A DNA stretch of 64,000 bases from Nitrosospira sp. Nsp2. Its GTDB lineage: Bacteria; Pseudomonadota; Gammaproteobacteria; Burkholderiales; Nitrosomonadaceae. The stretch is taken from contig NZ_QAOU01000005.1 of the NCBI RefSeq assembly GCF_003050965.1, positions 163,399-227,398 of the forward strand, given 5' to 3'. Under the pieces are notes generated by a model, which made no database searches, was not told the origin of the DNA, and worked only from the letters and a program-made list of their open reading frames with translations. Made by a program: the position numbers and the translations under genes. Position 1 is the stretch's first letter, and every line of letters starts with the position of its first letter. Of this stretch, positions 9,921 to 20,300 are shown piece by piece.

Positions 9921-10403
9921 ATGAGTACCCATCTCGCCTGGGGCCACCTGGCTGCTCTCGCAATCTGGATCGCGCTCTCTGGTGCGGCTTATCTATATTT
10001 CGATGCCCGGCAGAAACCAACGATTGTCACCGCCAGGGCGGATCTGGGCGGTCAGGTAGTCATCCCCCGATCGAGGGATGGGCATTATTACGTGCGCGGC
10101 GTGATTCACGGTCATACTATGGATTTTATGGTTGATACCGGCGCCACCACAGTATCCATCAGCCGGACGGTTGCCCGCAAGGCTAACCTGCCTGCCGGGA
10201 GCCCTGCCAGTTTCTCAACCGCAGGCGGGACAGTCGCAGGTGAGATTGTGTCGGGACAGACTGTAGAAGCCGGCGGTATTGTAGTGGAGGGCCTCAATGT
10301 CGGGGTGGGTATACACGGCGACATTGGACTGCTCGGGCAGAATTTTTTGCGCAATGTGGACGTTCTCCAGTTAGAGGATAAAATGATCTTAAGAGTCAGG
10401 TAA
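9921..10403 (+). CDS. Membrane-anchored retropepsin-like aspartic protease
   Basis: A 160-residue protein with one N-terminal membrane segment (about residues 8-27) followed by a periplasmic clan AA aspartic protease domain. The catalytic motif is VDTGAT with Asp72, preceded by a Gly/His-rich strand (HYYVRGVIHGH). A later ILG-like turn is represented by IGLLGQNFL. Bacterial proteins of this type are single-domain and act as dimers; their substrates are mostly unknown. It lies 88 bases after ettA and could be co-transcribed with it. Family is clear, role is not. Confidence 0.85.
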   Translation: MSTHLAWGHLAALAIWIALSGAAYLYFDARQKPTIVTARADLGGQVVIPRSRDGHYYVRGVIHGHTMDFMVDTGATTVSISRTVARKANLPAGSPASFSTAGGTVAGEIVSGQTVEAGGIVVEGLNVGVGIHGDIGLLGQNFLRNVDVLQLEDKMILRVR

Positions 10404-10628
10404 AATGACCTGCGTCCCCTCCTCGACAACCTGCCATTCACACCTGGCGGCGCATTGCCGCGTGTAGGCAACGCTCGGATTACCCTGCTCCTCGCCATCC
10501 TGATCAGCATCGGCTACCATTCGCTTTTAGAAACGCGCACAACAGGGGCTGGATAGATCTGGTAAGCGATTTAGCCAGCGTATTCATGTATGTGCGCTGA
10601 TATTCGGATTGGCTTCAAGAGATATTTG

Positions 10629-11573
10629 ATGAAATCAGCATCACTACTGTTTCTGCTTTTCCTGATCCCATCGGTGTCGGCTAAGGGTGGGGCGTTTCCG
10701 TCCAGTCTTTCCGCAGAAGCTCAAGGTGTTAGCCTGATCGCAACGCTGACTACTGGCAAAGGCGAGGCTCCCCCGCCACCGGGGCAGCAAATCGACTTGG
10801 GCACTCGTGACCATTCTGCATACGAAAGCTGGACGGCGAACGGTGGATTTGTAATGGCAGCCATACAAGACACAGTGGTTTCCGAATCTGCAACGCATCT
10901 GGCTGCTCAGCATGAATCAGGTGAGCCGCGCGTTACTGCCCCTCAGTCTTCAGCCGCCCCCGGCGGTCCGGATGGCCTCTCGTGCGCCGATTGTCCGGAA
11001 ATGATACCTGTTCCAGGTGCTAAATTTGCAATCGGGAAATACACTGTTACCTTTGCGGAGTGGGACAAGTGCGCTGCTGACGGTGGCTGCGGGGGTTACC
11101 AGCCGCCGGACAATGGCTGGGGGCGCGGCAGCAGGCCCGTGATCAACGTAAGCTGGAACGATGCTCAAGCCTACGTTCAGTGGCTGTCACGCAAGACCGG
11201 CAAAGCGTACCGATTGCCCACCGGGGAGGAATGGGAAATTGCCGCACGCGCGGGTTCTACCACCAACTACTACTGGGGGAACGACGTTGGACGTAATAAT
11301 GCCAATTGCGATGGCTGCGGGAGCGAGTGGGATAACAAAAAAACGGCGCCTGTTGGCAGTTTTAAGCCGAATGCTTTCGGACTTTATGACACGATAGGTA
11401 ATGTCTGGCAATGGACGGACAGTTGCTGGAAGGATAATTGCGCGAGACGCCTGTTTTTTGGGGGGTCGTGGAATCACAGGCCGGAGGATATGCGCGTAAC
11501 TACCCGCAACTGGTTCGACACGAGCAAGCGCATGCGTTACCTCGGATTCCGAGTCGCGTTGACGCTTCCCTGA
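10629..11573 (+). CDS. Exported FGE-sulfatase-fold (SUMF1-like) protein
   Basis: A 314-residue protein with a signal peptide (MKSASLLFLLFLIPSVSA) when the internal ATG at 10629 is used; an upstream ATG at 10590 would add 13 residues and hide it. A low-complexity region of about 110 residues follows, then an FGE-sulfatase domain: FAIGKYTVTFAEWDKC, PVINVSWNDAQAYVQWL, YRLPTGEEWEIAAR, FGLYDTIGNVWQW, FFGGSWN and YLGFRVAL. The cysteine pair used by true formylglycine-generating enzymes is absent (the region reads NHRPEDMR), so formylglycine formation is unlikely; a binding or other catalytic role of the fold is more probable. Several CxxC-type pairs (CADC, CDGC) suggest disulphides. It sits between the two RTX genes. 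Confidence 0.85.
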   Translation: MKSASLLFLLFLIPSVSAKGGAFPSSLSAEAQGVSLIATLTTGKGEAPPPPGQQIDLGTRDHSAYESWTANGGFVMAAIQDTVVSESATHLAAQHESGEPRVTAPQSSAAPGGPDGLSCADCPEMIPVPGAKFAIGKYTVTFAEWDKCAADGGCGGYQPPDNGWGRGSRPVINVSWNDAQAYVQWLSRKTGKAYRLPTGEEWEIAARAGSTTNYYWGNDVGRNNANCDGCGSEWDNKKTAPVGSFKPNAFGLYDTIGNVWQWTDSCWKDNCARRLFFGGSWNHRPEDMRVTTRNWFDTSKRMRYLGFRVALTLP

Positions 11574-11865
11574 TAGAAAAACCGCTTCACCAAGCCCGCT
11601 TCACCGGGGTCTCTTTGCGGGGACGCATGTGAACTTTGCGGGGGATGCATGGGAAAAGGGGTGGATGATGCGGTTAAGATAATCGCGCTGCCCGACTAAT
11701 CAGCTCCGGTTAATCTCTACGCCATAAAGGCGCGATCATCGCTCACCCCGGGCGGACGCCTCAGATCACTTCCACTTAAAAACGAAAACCAGGCCGAACG
11801 TCACCATGTGATAACCAGCCATAAAGCACACGTTCGAGGTCCTTTTGCAAGATTCGCGCCACGAT
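11574..11865. other. Intergenic region with a possible outer-membrane gene remnant
   Basis: No intact gene is visible. On the minus strand, a frame ending with TGA at 11766-11768 encodes AGYHMVTFGLVFVFKWK, which looks like the last strand of an outer-membrane beta-barrel. It has no upstream coding region that continues convincingly, so it may be a decayed fragment or chance. Confidence 0.3.
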
Positions 11866-11900
11866 GAAAAATTGCCCCGCGGCCTTCGCCACGGGGCAAT
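11866..11900 (-). terminator. Intrinsic terminator of the second RTX gene
   Basis: ATTGCCCCG at 11871-11879 pairs with CGGGGCAAT at 11892-11900, with an additional GGC/GCC pairing around a four-base loop. Read on the minus strand, the stem is followed immediately by TTTTT at 11866-11870. It lies about 80 bases beyond the stop codon of the minus-strand RTX gene. Confidence 0.8.
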
Positions 11901-11979
11901 CTCATCACCGGTTCAGGTACCGTTCTTTCTCAAGAATAGAACCTCATACCTTTGATAGCCTGGTTGCTTCTCAAACGCC

Positions 11980-13518
11980 TCAGACCAACACGATATCATG
12001 TTCACTAACATCGGGATGTCCGACTATCGTTGCCAACTGAACGGCGTCACCCCGTCCACTGCCGTCAGCGTCGAATGACAGAACGCCTGTTTTTTCATTG
12101 TAGACAAAGTAGTCGTCCCGATCTTCAGCTTTACCCGATCTGTTGCTGGCGAAATTGTCCTCATCGAGTCTGCCCGCGTCCAAATCGTTCCGGCTGCCCC
12201 ATATCGCGTCATTGACGTCTTTCAGGCTGAATTGCAACGTATCATCCTTTGATTCAAACCCTTCGATGCGATCGAAGCCGTTGCTCCAGGACGTTACTCC
12301 GCTAAATACGATGGTATCGTGGCCACTGCCTCCATCGATGGTGTCATTGCCCTTGCCACCCACCAGAAGGTCATCGCCTTTGCCACCATAGAGCTTGTCA
12401 TTGCCGTCGCCACCGTACAGTTTGTCGTTGCCCCTGCCGCCGTCCAGGTAGTCATTCCCGTCGCCGCCATAGAGCACGTCATTATTCCGGCCATAGGACC
12501 CCTTGTCGTCGTCCTTGTGGTCGTCCTTGTCGTCGTCCTTCTTTTCTTCATCATCGCCAAAGAGCCGGTCGTCGCCCTTGCCGCCGTACAGCGTGTCATT
12601 GCCGTCGCCGCCAAAGAGCTTGTCGTTGCCCTTGCCGCCGTCCAGGTAGTCGTTCCCGTCGCCGCCATAGAGCACGTCGTTATTCCGGGCATAGTACCCC
12701 TTGTCGTCCTTGTCGTAGTCCTTGTCGTCCTTGTCGTAGTCCTTCTTTTCATCATCGCCAAAGAGCCGGTCATTGCCCTTGCCGCCGTCCAGGTAGTCAT
12801 TCCCGTCGCCGCCGTAGAGCACGTCATTATTCTGGGTGCGGTCGCCCTTGTCGTTCTTGTCATCGTACCTGTCGTTCTTGCCACTCTCATCATCGCCAAA
12901 GAGCCGGTCGTCGCCCTTGCCGCCATAAAGCGTATCGTTGCCGTCGCCGCCGTACAGTTTGTCGTTGCCCTTGCCGCCGTCCAGGTAATCATTCCCGTCG
13001 CCGCCATACAGCACGTCATTATTCTGGGTGCGGTCGCCCTTGTCGTTCTTGTCATCGTACTTGTCGTTCTTGCCACTTTCATCGTCACCAAACAACCGGT
13101 CGTCCCCGGTGCCGCCATACAGGGTGTCGTTGCCGTCGCCGCCGTACAGTTTGTCGTTGCCCTTGCCGCCATCAAGGTAGTCATTCCCGTCGCCGCCATA
13201 GAGCACGTCATCATTCCGGCTTCGATGACCCTTGTCGTCCTTGTCGTCCTTGTCGTCCTTGTCGTAGTCCTTCTTTTCATCATCGCCAAAGAGCCGGTCG
13301 TTGCCATCGCCACCATTCAGCGTGTCGTTGCCGTCACCCCCAAACAGTTGGTCGTTACCCCGGCCGCCCGATATCGTATCGTTGCCATCGTCGCCGTAGA
13401 GGCGATCATTGCCGCTTTTTCCGTCGATGCGATCATTTCCGTCCAGCCCGTGGATCGTGTCGCCAAAGGGAGTACCGTTAAGAACGTCGTTGCGGCGAGT
13501 GCCTGTGATATTAGCCAT
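11980..13518 (-). CDS. RTX calcium-binding protein with Asp/Lys-rich linkers
   Basis: A 512-residue acidic protein made almost wholly of GGxGNDxLx nonapeptides (beta-roll calcium sites) arranged in blocks. Blocks are separated by linkers such as KKDYDKDDKDDKDDKG and SGKNDKYDDKNDKGD, each followed by NNDVLYGGDGNDYLDGG. The C-terminal ~110 residues (from about DTIVFSGVTS) are non-repetitive and end in HDIVLV, resembling the Asp-hydrophobic tail of type I secretion substrates. No enzyme domain and no signal peptide are present. AGGAGA stands at good distance before the ATG, and a T-tailed hairpin follows the gene. It is the closest RTX gene to the exporter operon, divergent from it. Likely a secreted structural, matrix or ion-binding protein; this role is inferred. 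Confidence 0.88.
   Translation of the reverse strand: MANITGTRRNDVLNGTPFGDTIHGLDGNDRIDGKSGNDRLYGDDGNDTISGGRGNDQLFGGDGNDTLNGGDGNDRLFGDDEKKDYDKDDKDDKDDKGHRSRNDDVLYGGDGNDYLDGGKGNDKLYGGDGNDTLYGGTGDDRLFGDDESGKNDKYDDKNDKGDRTQNNDVLYGGDGNDYLDGGKGNDKLYGGDGNDTLYGGKGDDRLFGDDESGKNDRYDDKNDKGDRTQNNDVLYGGDGNDYLDGGKGNDRLFGDDEKKDYDKDDKDYDKDDKGYYARNNDVLYGGDGNDYLDGGKGNDKLFGGDGNDTLYGGKGDDRLFGDDEEKKDDDKDDHKDDDKGSYGRNNDVLYGGDGNDYLDGGRGNDKLYGGDGNDKLYGGKGDDLLVGGKGNDTIDGGSGHDTIVFSGVTSWSNGFDRIEGFESKDDTLQFSLKDVNDAIWGSRNDLDAGRLDEDNFASNRSGKAEDRDDYFVYNEKTGVLSFDADGSGRGDAVQLATIVGHPDVSEHDIVLV
12419..13319 (-). repeat. Tandem repeat of RTX block plus acidic linker, with 9-bp sub-repeats
   Basis: The FGDDE junction recurs five times; the distances are about 198, 192, 138-gap and 201 bases going from 13290 down to 12560 (66, 64, 46 and 67 residues). 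The 46-residue unit lacks about two nonapeptides. Inside the linkers the 9-bp unit CTTGTCGTC (plus strand; Asp-Asp-Lys on the coding strand) is repeated, for example four times at 13231-13266. These are in-frame and prone to slippage. Confidence 0.85.
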
Positions 13519-14455
13519 TTGAATCTCCTGTTATATATTTTTAAAAAGTAATTGCCCGAATGGGCTCTGCCTTAAAGCTTTTAAGCTTTTATTTTTTATA
13601 AATGACAGTTACTGGAGTTCAACGGAATAAAGGCTGCTCCCTCACAACTTTATAACTACCCCGTTATGCCGCCCTTTCGGGCCGCATTTGAATCAACAGC
13701 ATTTCCCGTGCCAGAAAAATGTGTCGCCTTATATAAACAAAGGTTTGTTCGAGATCATGCTCAGCAGTTCATAAGGCATAAGCCGCGTACCCAAGCAAAT
13801 ACCCATCCAGAGAAGCCTCATTGCGTCGCTGCAAACCGACATGTGAAATGGACCCAAAATCGAAAACCCTTCTTTTTTCCCCGAATACTGGCGTTATAAC
13901 AGCTCTAAATGCGTTTGTCGTCTGACGGAGACACTTCATTTATTTTCTTAAGGATAACTGACGCGTAATGCCGTTATCCGCCGTCGCTTTCAACACCTGT
14001 ATCCAAACGACGACATTTGCACCAAACTCATCCATGCCCGGCGGAGCCAAAGGCTAGGACAGTACCCAGACACAGCGAAAGGTCGATTTACTACAGCACC
14101 GGTATCAACCCGCGTGGCGCTGCGCATTTATTCTGCACCTTCATCATTTCTTAATATCCAACCTCTACGCCTAAGTGCGGCATCGAACAGACGAAACAAT
14201 TTTCCATCGTATAAGTTAGAGGACGATTAGTTAAGATTGGTTTATTTGGGTAAAAATCCATAAGTAAATATATGTAACCTTCCGCCCCACCAAAAGCCTG
14301 AGCGAAGAATGCGGCGAGTGGCAAAGAACCGCTCAGCCTTGATGCTCCCAACAGTCGGACCCCGCCGACTTATTAGGATAAAGCACTTCAGCGAACTGCT
14401 TTTTACCGGCTGTCTGGACAAGAATAATAACGATATTTATGAGGCCGTTCTTTAG
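13519..14455. other. Long divergent intergenic region between RTX gene and exporter operon
   Basis: About 940 bases, less GC-rich than the neighbouring genes, with no convincing gene. Frames at 13666-13899 (plus) and 14151-14351 (minus) have no family resemblance. The AT-rich start (AAAGCTTTTAAGCTTT near 13574) lies in the upstream region of the RTX gene. The region presumably carries the promoters of both the RTX gene and the secretion operon. Confidence 0.5.
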
Positions 14456-16189
14456 ATGAATCCCGCATACAAGTTGCCCCAAACGGAAATCGCTCGAACC
14501 CTCGTCGGATATAAGCGGATATTCGCGACCGTTGGCGTCTTCAGCGCGATCATCAACCTGCTTTTACTCGTCCCCGCCCTTTACATGTTGCAGGTCTACG
14601 ACAGAGTATTGGCGAGCCGCAACGAGACCACTCTGTTGATGCTGACACTGATGGTCGTTGGCGCGTACCTACTGATGGGCTCGCTGGAATTCGTGCGCAG
14701 CTTCGTGCTGATCCGGGTCGGCGCGCAATTCGATATGAGGATGAACAAACGCGTATACGCGGCAGCGTTCGAGCAAAACCTGAAACGTGGTGGCGGTAAC
14801 GCCGGGCAAGCGTTGCAGGATTTGACGAATATTCGCCAGTTTTTGACCGGCCAAGGCTTATTCGCATTCTTCGATGCGCCCTGGTTTCCGGTGTACCTCA
14901 TGGTTATTTTTTTGTTCAACCCGTTATTGGGCTTCTTTGCCCTAGGCGGCACTGTCATTCTCGTAGCCCTGGCGTTCCTTAACGAAAGAATCTCGAAGAA
15001 ACCGCTGACAGAGGCTAGCACCATGGCTGTTGCTTCGAGTAATCTCGCAACCAACAATCTTCGCAATGCGGAGGTGATCGCCGCCATGGGCATGCTGCCC
15101 AACTTGATGTCGCGCTGGTTTGGACTGCATAGCCGTTTCCTTCAATTGCAGGCGGAAGCAAGCGAAAAGGCAGGAACAATCGCTGCAGTCACGAAGTTTG
15201 TACGCATGTCATTGCAATCGCTGATACTGGGCCTCGGAGCGCTGCTCGTGCTGGATGGCAAGATCACGCCTGGGATAATGATTGTCGCGTCCATCCTGAT
15301 GGGTAGAGCGTTAAGTCCTGTGGAGCAGTTGATTTCGGGGTGGAAAAACTGGAGCGGGGCGCGCAGCGCCTACCAGCGCTTGAGCGACCTGCTGGAAGCC
15401 AATCCCATGCGTGAGCCGGGTATGTCGTTGCCAAAACCGAGTGGCAAACTCTCGGCCGAAGCCGTAACGGCTGGTCCGCCCGGCGCTACCCGACCCGTTC
15501 TTAGAAACCTGAGTTTTTCAATTGCGCCTGGCGATGTACTGGGAATCATTGGGCCCAGCGGAGCAGGAAAATCCACTCTCGCACGACTGCTGGTTGGTAT
15601 CTGGCCCACGATGGCGGGAAAGGTTCGCTTGGACGGAGCCGACATTTACCAGTGGAACAAGGACGAACTGGGCCCCTACATTGGATATTTGCCACAGGAT
15701 ATAGAATTATTCGCGGGGACGGTCAGCGAGAACATAGCCCGTTTCGGAGAGGTCGATTCAGAGAAGGTAGTTATCGCGGCCCAGCGTGCGGGCGTGCATG
15801 AGATGATTCTGCGTTTTCCCCAGGGCTATGACACCCCTCTGGGCGAGGACGGTGCCGGGCTCGCGGGAGGTCAGAAACAACGCCTTGGTCTGGCCCGCGC
15901 CATCTACGGCGATCCCTCGCTCATTGTACTGGATGAGCCCAATTCCAACCTGGATGAAACGGGGGAATTGGCCCTGATCGGAGCCATCAATGACCTGCGC
16001 AGTCGCGGCAAAACAATCGTAATGATCACTCACCGGGAAAGCACCCTGGGTACCACAACCAGGCTGCTGGTTCTTCGCGATGGAGTAGCCCAACTGTTTG
16101 GCCCAAGTGAACAAGTCAAGCGTGAGTTGGTCAGAATGAGCCAGCAATTGCCAAAACAGGTAGAAAATGCAAAACAAGCTTCAGCATAA
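14456..16189 (+). CDS. Type I secretion ABC exporter (PrtD/AprD-like)
   Basis: A 577-residue inner-membrane half-transporter with a fused ATPase, the motor of a type I secretion system. Membrane helices fill residues about 20-300; there is no C39 peptidase or inactive peptidase-like domain at the N-terminus, which matches the protease/lipase exporter (PrtD) branch rather than HlyB. The ATPase shows Walker A GPSGAGKST (366-374), signature LAGGQKQR (from 469) and Walker B LIVLDEPNSNLD. The gene overlaps the adaptor gene by 23 bases. The ribosome site is weak. Probable substrates are the RTX proteins encoded on either side of 13.5 kb. Confidence 0.93.
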   Translation: MNPAYKLPQTEIARTLVGYKRIFATVGVFSAIINLLLLVPALYMLQVYDRVLASRNETTLLMLTLMVVGAYLLMGSLEFVRSFVLIRVGAQFDMRMNKRVYAAAFEQNLKRGGGNAGQALQDLTNIRQFLTGQGLFAFFDAPWFPVYLMVIFLFNPLLGFFALGGTVILVALAFLNERISKKPLTEASTMAVASSNLATNNLRNAEVIAAMGMLPNLMSRWFGLHSRFLQLQAEASEKAGTIAAVTKFVRMSLQSLILGLGALLVLDGKITPGIMIVASILMGRALSPVEQLISGWKNWSGARSAYQRLSDLLEANPMREPGMSLPKPSGKLSAEAVTAGPPGATRPVLRNLSFSIAPGDVLGIIGPSGAGKSTLARLLVGIWPTMAGKVRLDGADIYQWNKDELGPYIGYLPQDIELFAGTVSENIARFGEVDSEKVVIAAQRAGVHEMILRFPQGYDTPLGEDGAGLAGGQKQRLGLARAIYGDPSLIVLDEPNSNLDETGELALIGAINDLRSRGKTIVMITHRESTLGTTTRLLVLRDGVAQLFGPSEQVKRELVRMSQQLPKQVENAKQASA

Positions 16190-17531
16190 TGCGGGCGCAG
16201 CGTCAGCTGCGGTCGTTTATGGCGAAGAAATCAAACCATACGCCATTAACACGGATCCCCGGGCCTATACACGATTAGGATGGTGGATCGTCATCGTCGG
16301 GGTATGCGGATTTCTATTGTGGGCTTTTCTTGCTCCGCTGGACAAGGGCGTTCCACTCAGCGGCACGGTTACGGTATCGACAAACAGAAAGGCGGTGCAG
16401 CATCCAACCGGTGGTACGGTGGAAGCAATCCTGGTAAAGGAGGGAGACCACGTTAAGGCCGGCCAACCCCTGGTGCGCTTTAATGCCGTCCAAGTGACCG
16501 CGAGTGCCGAAATGATGCGTGTTAAATATTTCACGGCGCGGGCGGCCGAGGCACGCTTAATTGCAGAGCGTGATGGAACGGAGGAAATCGTTTTCCCCCC
16601 GGACCTCTTTCACGAAAAAGACGATCCGCGCGTGGCGAATAATATGAGGATGCAGGAACAGTTGTTGAGTTCGCGATTAATGGCGATTAAAAGCGAATTA
16701 GCGGCGCTCGATGAGAATATTGCGGGTTTGAAGTTACAGGCCACTGGCCTGGAGGAATCACGAGACAATAAAAAAGAGCAAATGGCGCTTTTGAAGGAAC
16801 AACTCGAAGGGATGCGAGAGCTGGCTAAAGAAGGCTACGTCGCACGTAACCGGTTGCTTGATTTAGAGCGGACCTATGCTCAAATCAGCGGCGCGATCTC
16901 GGAGGATATTGGCAATATTGGCCGGACGCAGCGCCAGATTGCGGAATTGAAACTACGCCGGATACAGCGGCAACAGGAATACCAGAAGGAAGTCCGTACT
17001 CAGCTATCGGATGTGCAACGGGAAGCGGAAGCACTTGCCAATCAGCTCAAAGGGCTGGATTACGACATGGCGAATGCCGTAATAAAAGCCCCGGTAGATG
17101 GCACCGTTGTGGGCCTGGCGATATTTACACACGGGGGTGTCATCAGTCCGGGTTTCAAAATGATGGATGTCGTACCAAGCGGTGACTCGCTGGACGTGGA
17201 AGGGCACCTGCCGGTACATTTAATCGATAAGGTACACCCTGATCTCCCGGTAGAGCTGATCTTCTCCGCGTTCAATCGGAATCTGACTCCGCATATTCCC
17301 GGCGTGGTAACGCATGTCTCCGCCGATCGATTTGTCGACGAACAGACGGGGGCCCCCTACTATAAACTGCGAGCCAAAGTTGCGCCTGAAGGAATGAAAC
17401 TGATCGCCGATTTGCAGATTCGCCCGGGGATGCCTGTGGACTTGTTCGTGAAAACAGGCGAACGAACCATGATAAACTACATACTGAAGCCGATACTTGA
17501 CCATATAAAAATGTCGATGACCGAAGAATAA
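16167..17531 (+). CDS. Type I secretion periplasmic adaptor (HlyD/PrtE family)
   Basis: A 454-residue membrane-fusion protein that links the ABC exporter to the outer-membrane channel. One membrane segment (about residues 34-55, WWIVIVGVCGFLLWAFLAP) follows a cytosolic N-terminus. A lipoyl-like half-motif (GGTVEAILVKEGDHVKAGQPL) follows, then a long coiled-coil region rich in Glu, Lys and Leu (about 140-290), then the second lipoyl half (IKAPVDGTVVGLAIFTHGGV) and a beta-barrel C-terminus. The start overlaps the end of the exporter gene and the stop is one base from the next start, so all three are translationally coupled. Confidence 0.93.
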   Translation: MQNKLQHNAGAASAAVVYGEEIKPYAINTDPRAYTRLGWWIVIVGVCGFLLWAFLAPLDKGVPLSGTVTVSTNRKAVQHPTGGTVEAILVKEGDHVKAGQPLVRFNAVQVTASAEMMRVKYFTARAAEARLIAERDGTEEIVFPPDLFHEKDDPRVANNMRMQEQLLSSRLMAIKSELAALDENIAGLKLQATGLEESRDNKKEQMALLKEQLEGMRELAKEGYVARNRLLDLERTYAQISGAISEDIGNIGRTQRQIAELKLRRIQRQQEYQKEVRTQLSDVQREAEALANQLKGLDYDMANAVIKAPVDGTVVGLAIFTHGGVISPGFKMMDVVPSGDSLDVEGHLPVHLIDKVHPDLPVELIFSAFNRNLTPHIPGVVTHVSADRFVDEQTGAPYYKLRAKVAPEGMKLIADLQIRPGMPVDLFVKTGERTMINYILKPILDHIKMSMTEE

Positions 17532-17532
17532 T

Positions 17533-18870
17533 ATGCATGTGGTTCCATACCGCCTCTGGATAATCCTGACCTTTTTCACCGCGCTACTTCCAATCAAAAC
17601 CGTTTCGGCTCTCGGGCTCATGCAGGCCTATGATGCCGCGTTGAACAACGATGCCATCTTTCGGGCCGCGGTGCATGAAAACGAAGCCGGGCAGCAGTTG
17701 AAGGTGATTGGTCGCGCCAGTCTGCTACCCGTTCTGTCCGGCACCTATTCGACCAACTTGGTAGACGGGGAGCGCGCCTCATTGGGGCAGGCAGCTCAGC
17801 ATCTGACCTACCGCAACGAATCCGCTGTCCTTCAGTTGCGTCAGCCGGTGGTCAACTTTGAATCATTCGCTCGCTATAAGCAGGGGCTGGCGCAAACCAG
17901 CGCGGCCGATGCCCAGTTTGTGACGCGAAACCAGGACTTGATCGTCCGGCTTGCGGCCGCCTATATGGACGCCCGATTCGCAGAGGATCAGCTGGCGCTT
18001 ACGTCTTCGCAGATGAATTCATATGCGGAACAGCGTTTAACCAATGAACGCCTGTTCGAAAAGGGAGAGGGAACCCGGACCGAGATGCTGGAAACACAGG
18101 CACGCTTCGATCTGGCCGAAGCACAGGTAATCGAGGCCCGCGATAATCTTACGAATGCGCGTAACGTACTCGCGTCCATCGTTGGCGAGGAAATTAGGCT
18201 GGTGAATCCGCTGCTGGATGATTTCCGTGCGAAGCCAATGCTACCCTCAAGCTTCGAGGAATGGAAAGAAATCGCCCTGGAGCAGAACCCTGAGATTGTC
18301 TCGCAACGGCATGCAGTAGAGGTCGCGCGCCAGGAAATCAACAAGCAGCGCGCCGGTCACGCGCCGCGCGTCGATCTCGTCGCCAGCATTAACAAGTCCA
18401 AGTCGGACAATATCATCTTTTTCGGACTGGACACGTTTACCCGCAGCGTCGGCGTACAGGTAAATGTTCCCATATACGCCGGCGGCATGGTCAACGCAAT
18501 GACGAGCCAGGCCGTGTCAAATCACGAAAGAGCAAAGGCTGAGCTGGACTCGAGAACGGACCAGGTTTTAATCGAATTGCGCAGACAGTTCAATCTCAAC
18601 CTTAGCAGTTTAAGGCGAATCGACGCGCTGGTGTCGTCTGTCAGCTCCCGGAATGTTCTTCTCGAAGCGACCAGGAAAAGCGCCATTGGCGGAACGCGGA
18701 ACAACATCGATATTCTCAACGCCGAACAACAATTCTTTGAGGCAAAGCTTGACCTGATGCAGGCACGCTACAACTATCTCCTGAGCTATTTGCGGTTACG
18801 CAAAGCGGCCGGTACGGTAGATACGCGTGACCTGCAAAATGTAGCCCGCTATTTTGTTTCCCGGCAATAA
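17533..18870 (+). CDS. TolC-family outer-membrane channel of the type I system
   Basis: A 445-residue outer-membrane efflux protein. The N-terminus has a signal peptide with a hydrophobic core (LWIILTFFTALLP), probably cleaved after VSA. The mature part begins GLMQAYDAALNNDAIFRAA, the usual start of TolC-type proteins, and contains two internally similar halves with long amphipathic helices, as expected for a trimeric alpha-barrel. The last gene of the secretion operon; it starts one base after the adaptor gene stop. No clear terminator separates it from the convergent murA. Confidence 0.93.
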   Translation: MHVVPYRLWIILTFFTALLPIKTVSALGLMQAYDAALNNDAIFRAAVHENEAGQQLKVIGRASLLPVLSGTYSTNLVDGERASLGQAAQHLTYRNESAVLQLRQPVVNFESFARYKQGLAQTSAADAQFVTRNQDLIVRLAAAYMDARFAEDQLALTSSQMNSYAEQRLTNERLFEKGEGTRTEMLETQARFDLAEAQVIEARDNLTNARNVLASIVGEEIRLVNPLLDDFRAKPMLPSSFEEWKEIALEQNPEIVSQRHAVEVARQEINKQRAGHAPRVDLVASINKSKSDNIIFFGLDTFTRSVGVQVNVPIYAGGMVNAMTSQAVSNHERAKAELDSRTDQVLIELRRQFNLNLSSLRRIDALVSSVSSRNVLLEATRKSAIGGTRNNIDILNAEQQFFEAKLDLMQARYNYLLSYLRLRKAAGTVDTRDLQNVARYFVSRQ

Positions 18871-18925
18871 AAGTAGAAAAGTCGTAGAAGGCACATTCGA
18901 TGCGCTGAAGAACTTCCCATCTGCG

Positions 18926-20224
<1,299 letters not shown>

Positions 20225-20300
20225 TCATCATATCGCAAAGGCCGTCTTTACGGTTTCAATTTCAAGCCTCTATATCGGGGCGCCAACCCAAGGAGATCAA

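Noticed and set aside
12319..13551. A 410-residue plus-strand open frame opposite the second RTX gene, very hydrophobic with Val/Ile/Ala repeats
   Set aside because: It is the antisense reading of GGxGNDxLx repeats, which lack stop triplets on the other strand; no ribosome site and no real membrane-protein pattern.
13666..14351. Short open frames in the region before the exporter operon
   Set aside because: No recognisable domain, weak start contexts; treated as intergenic.
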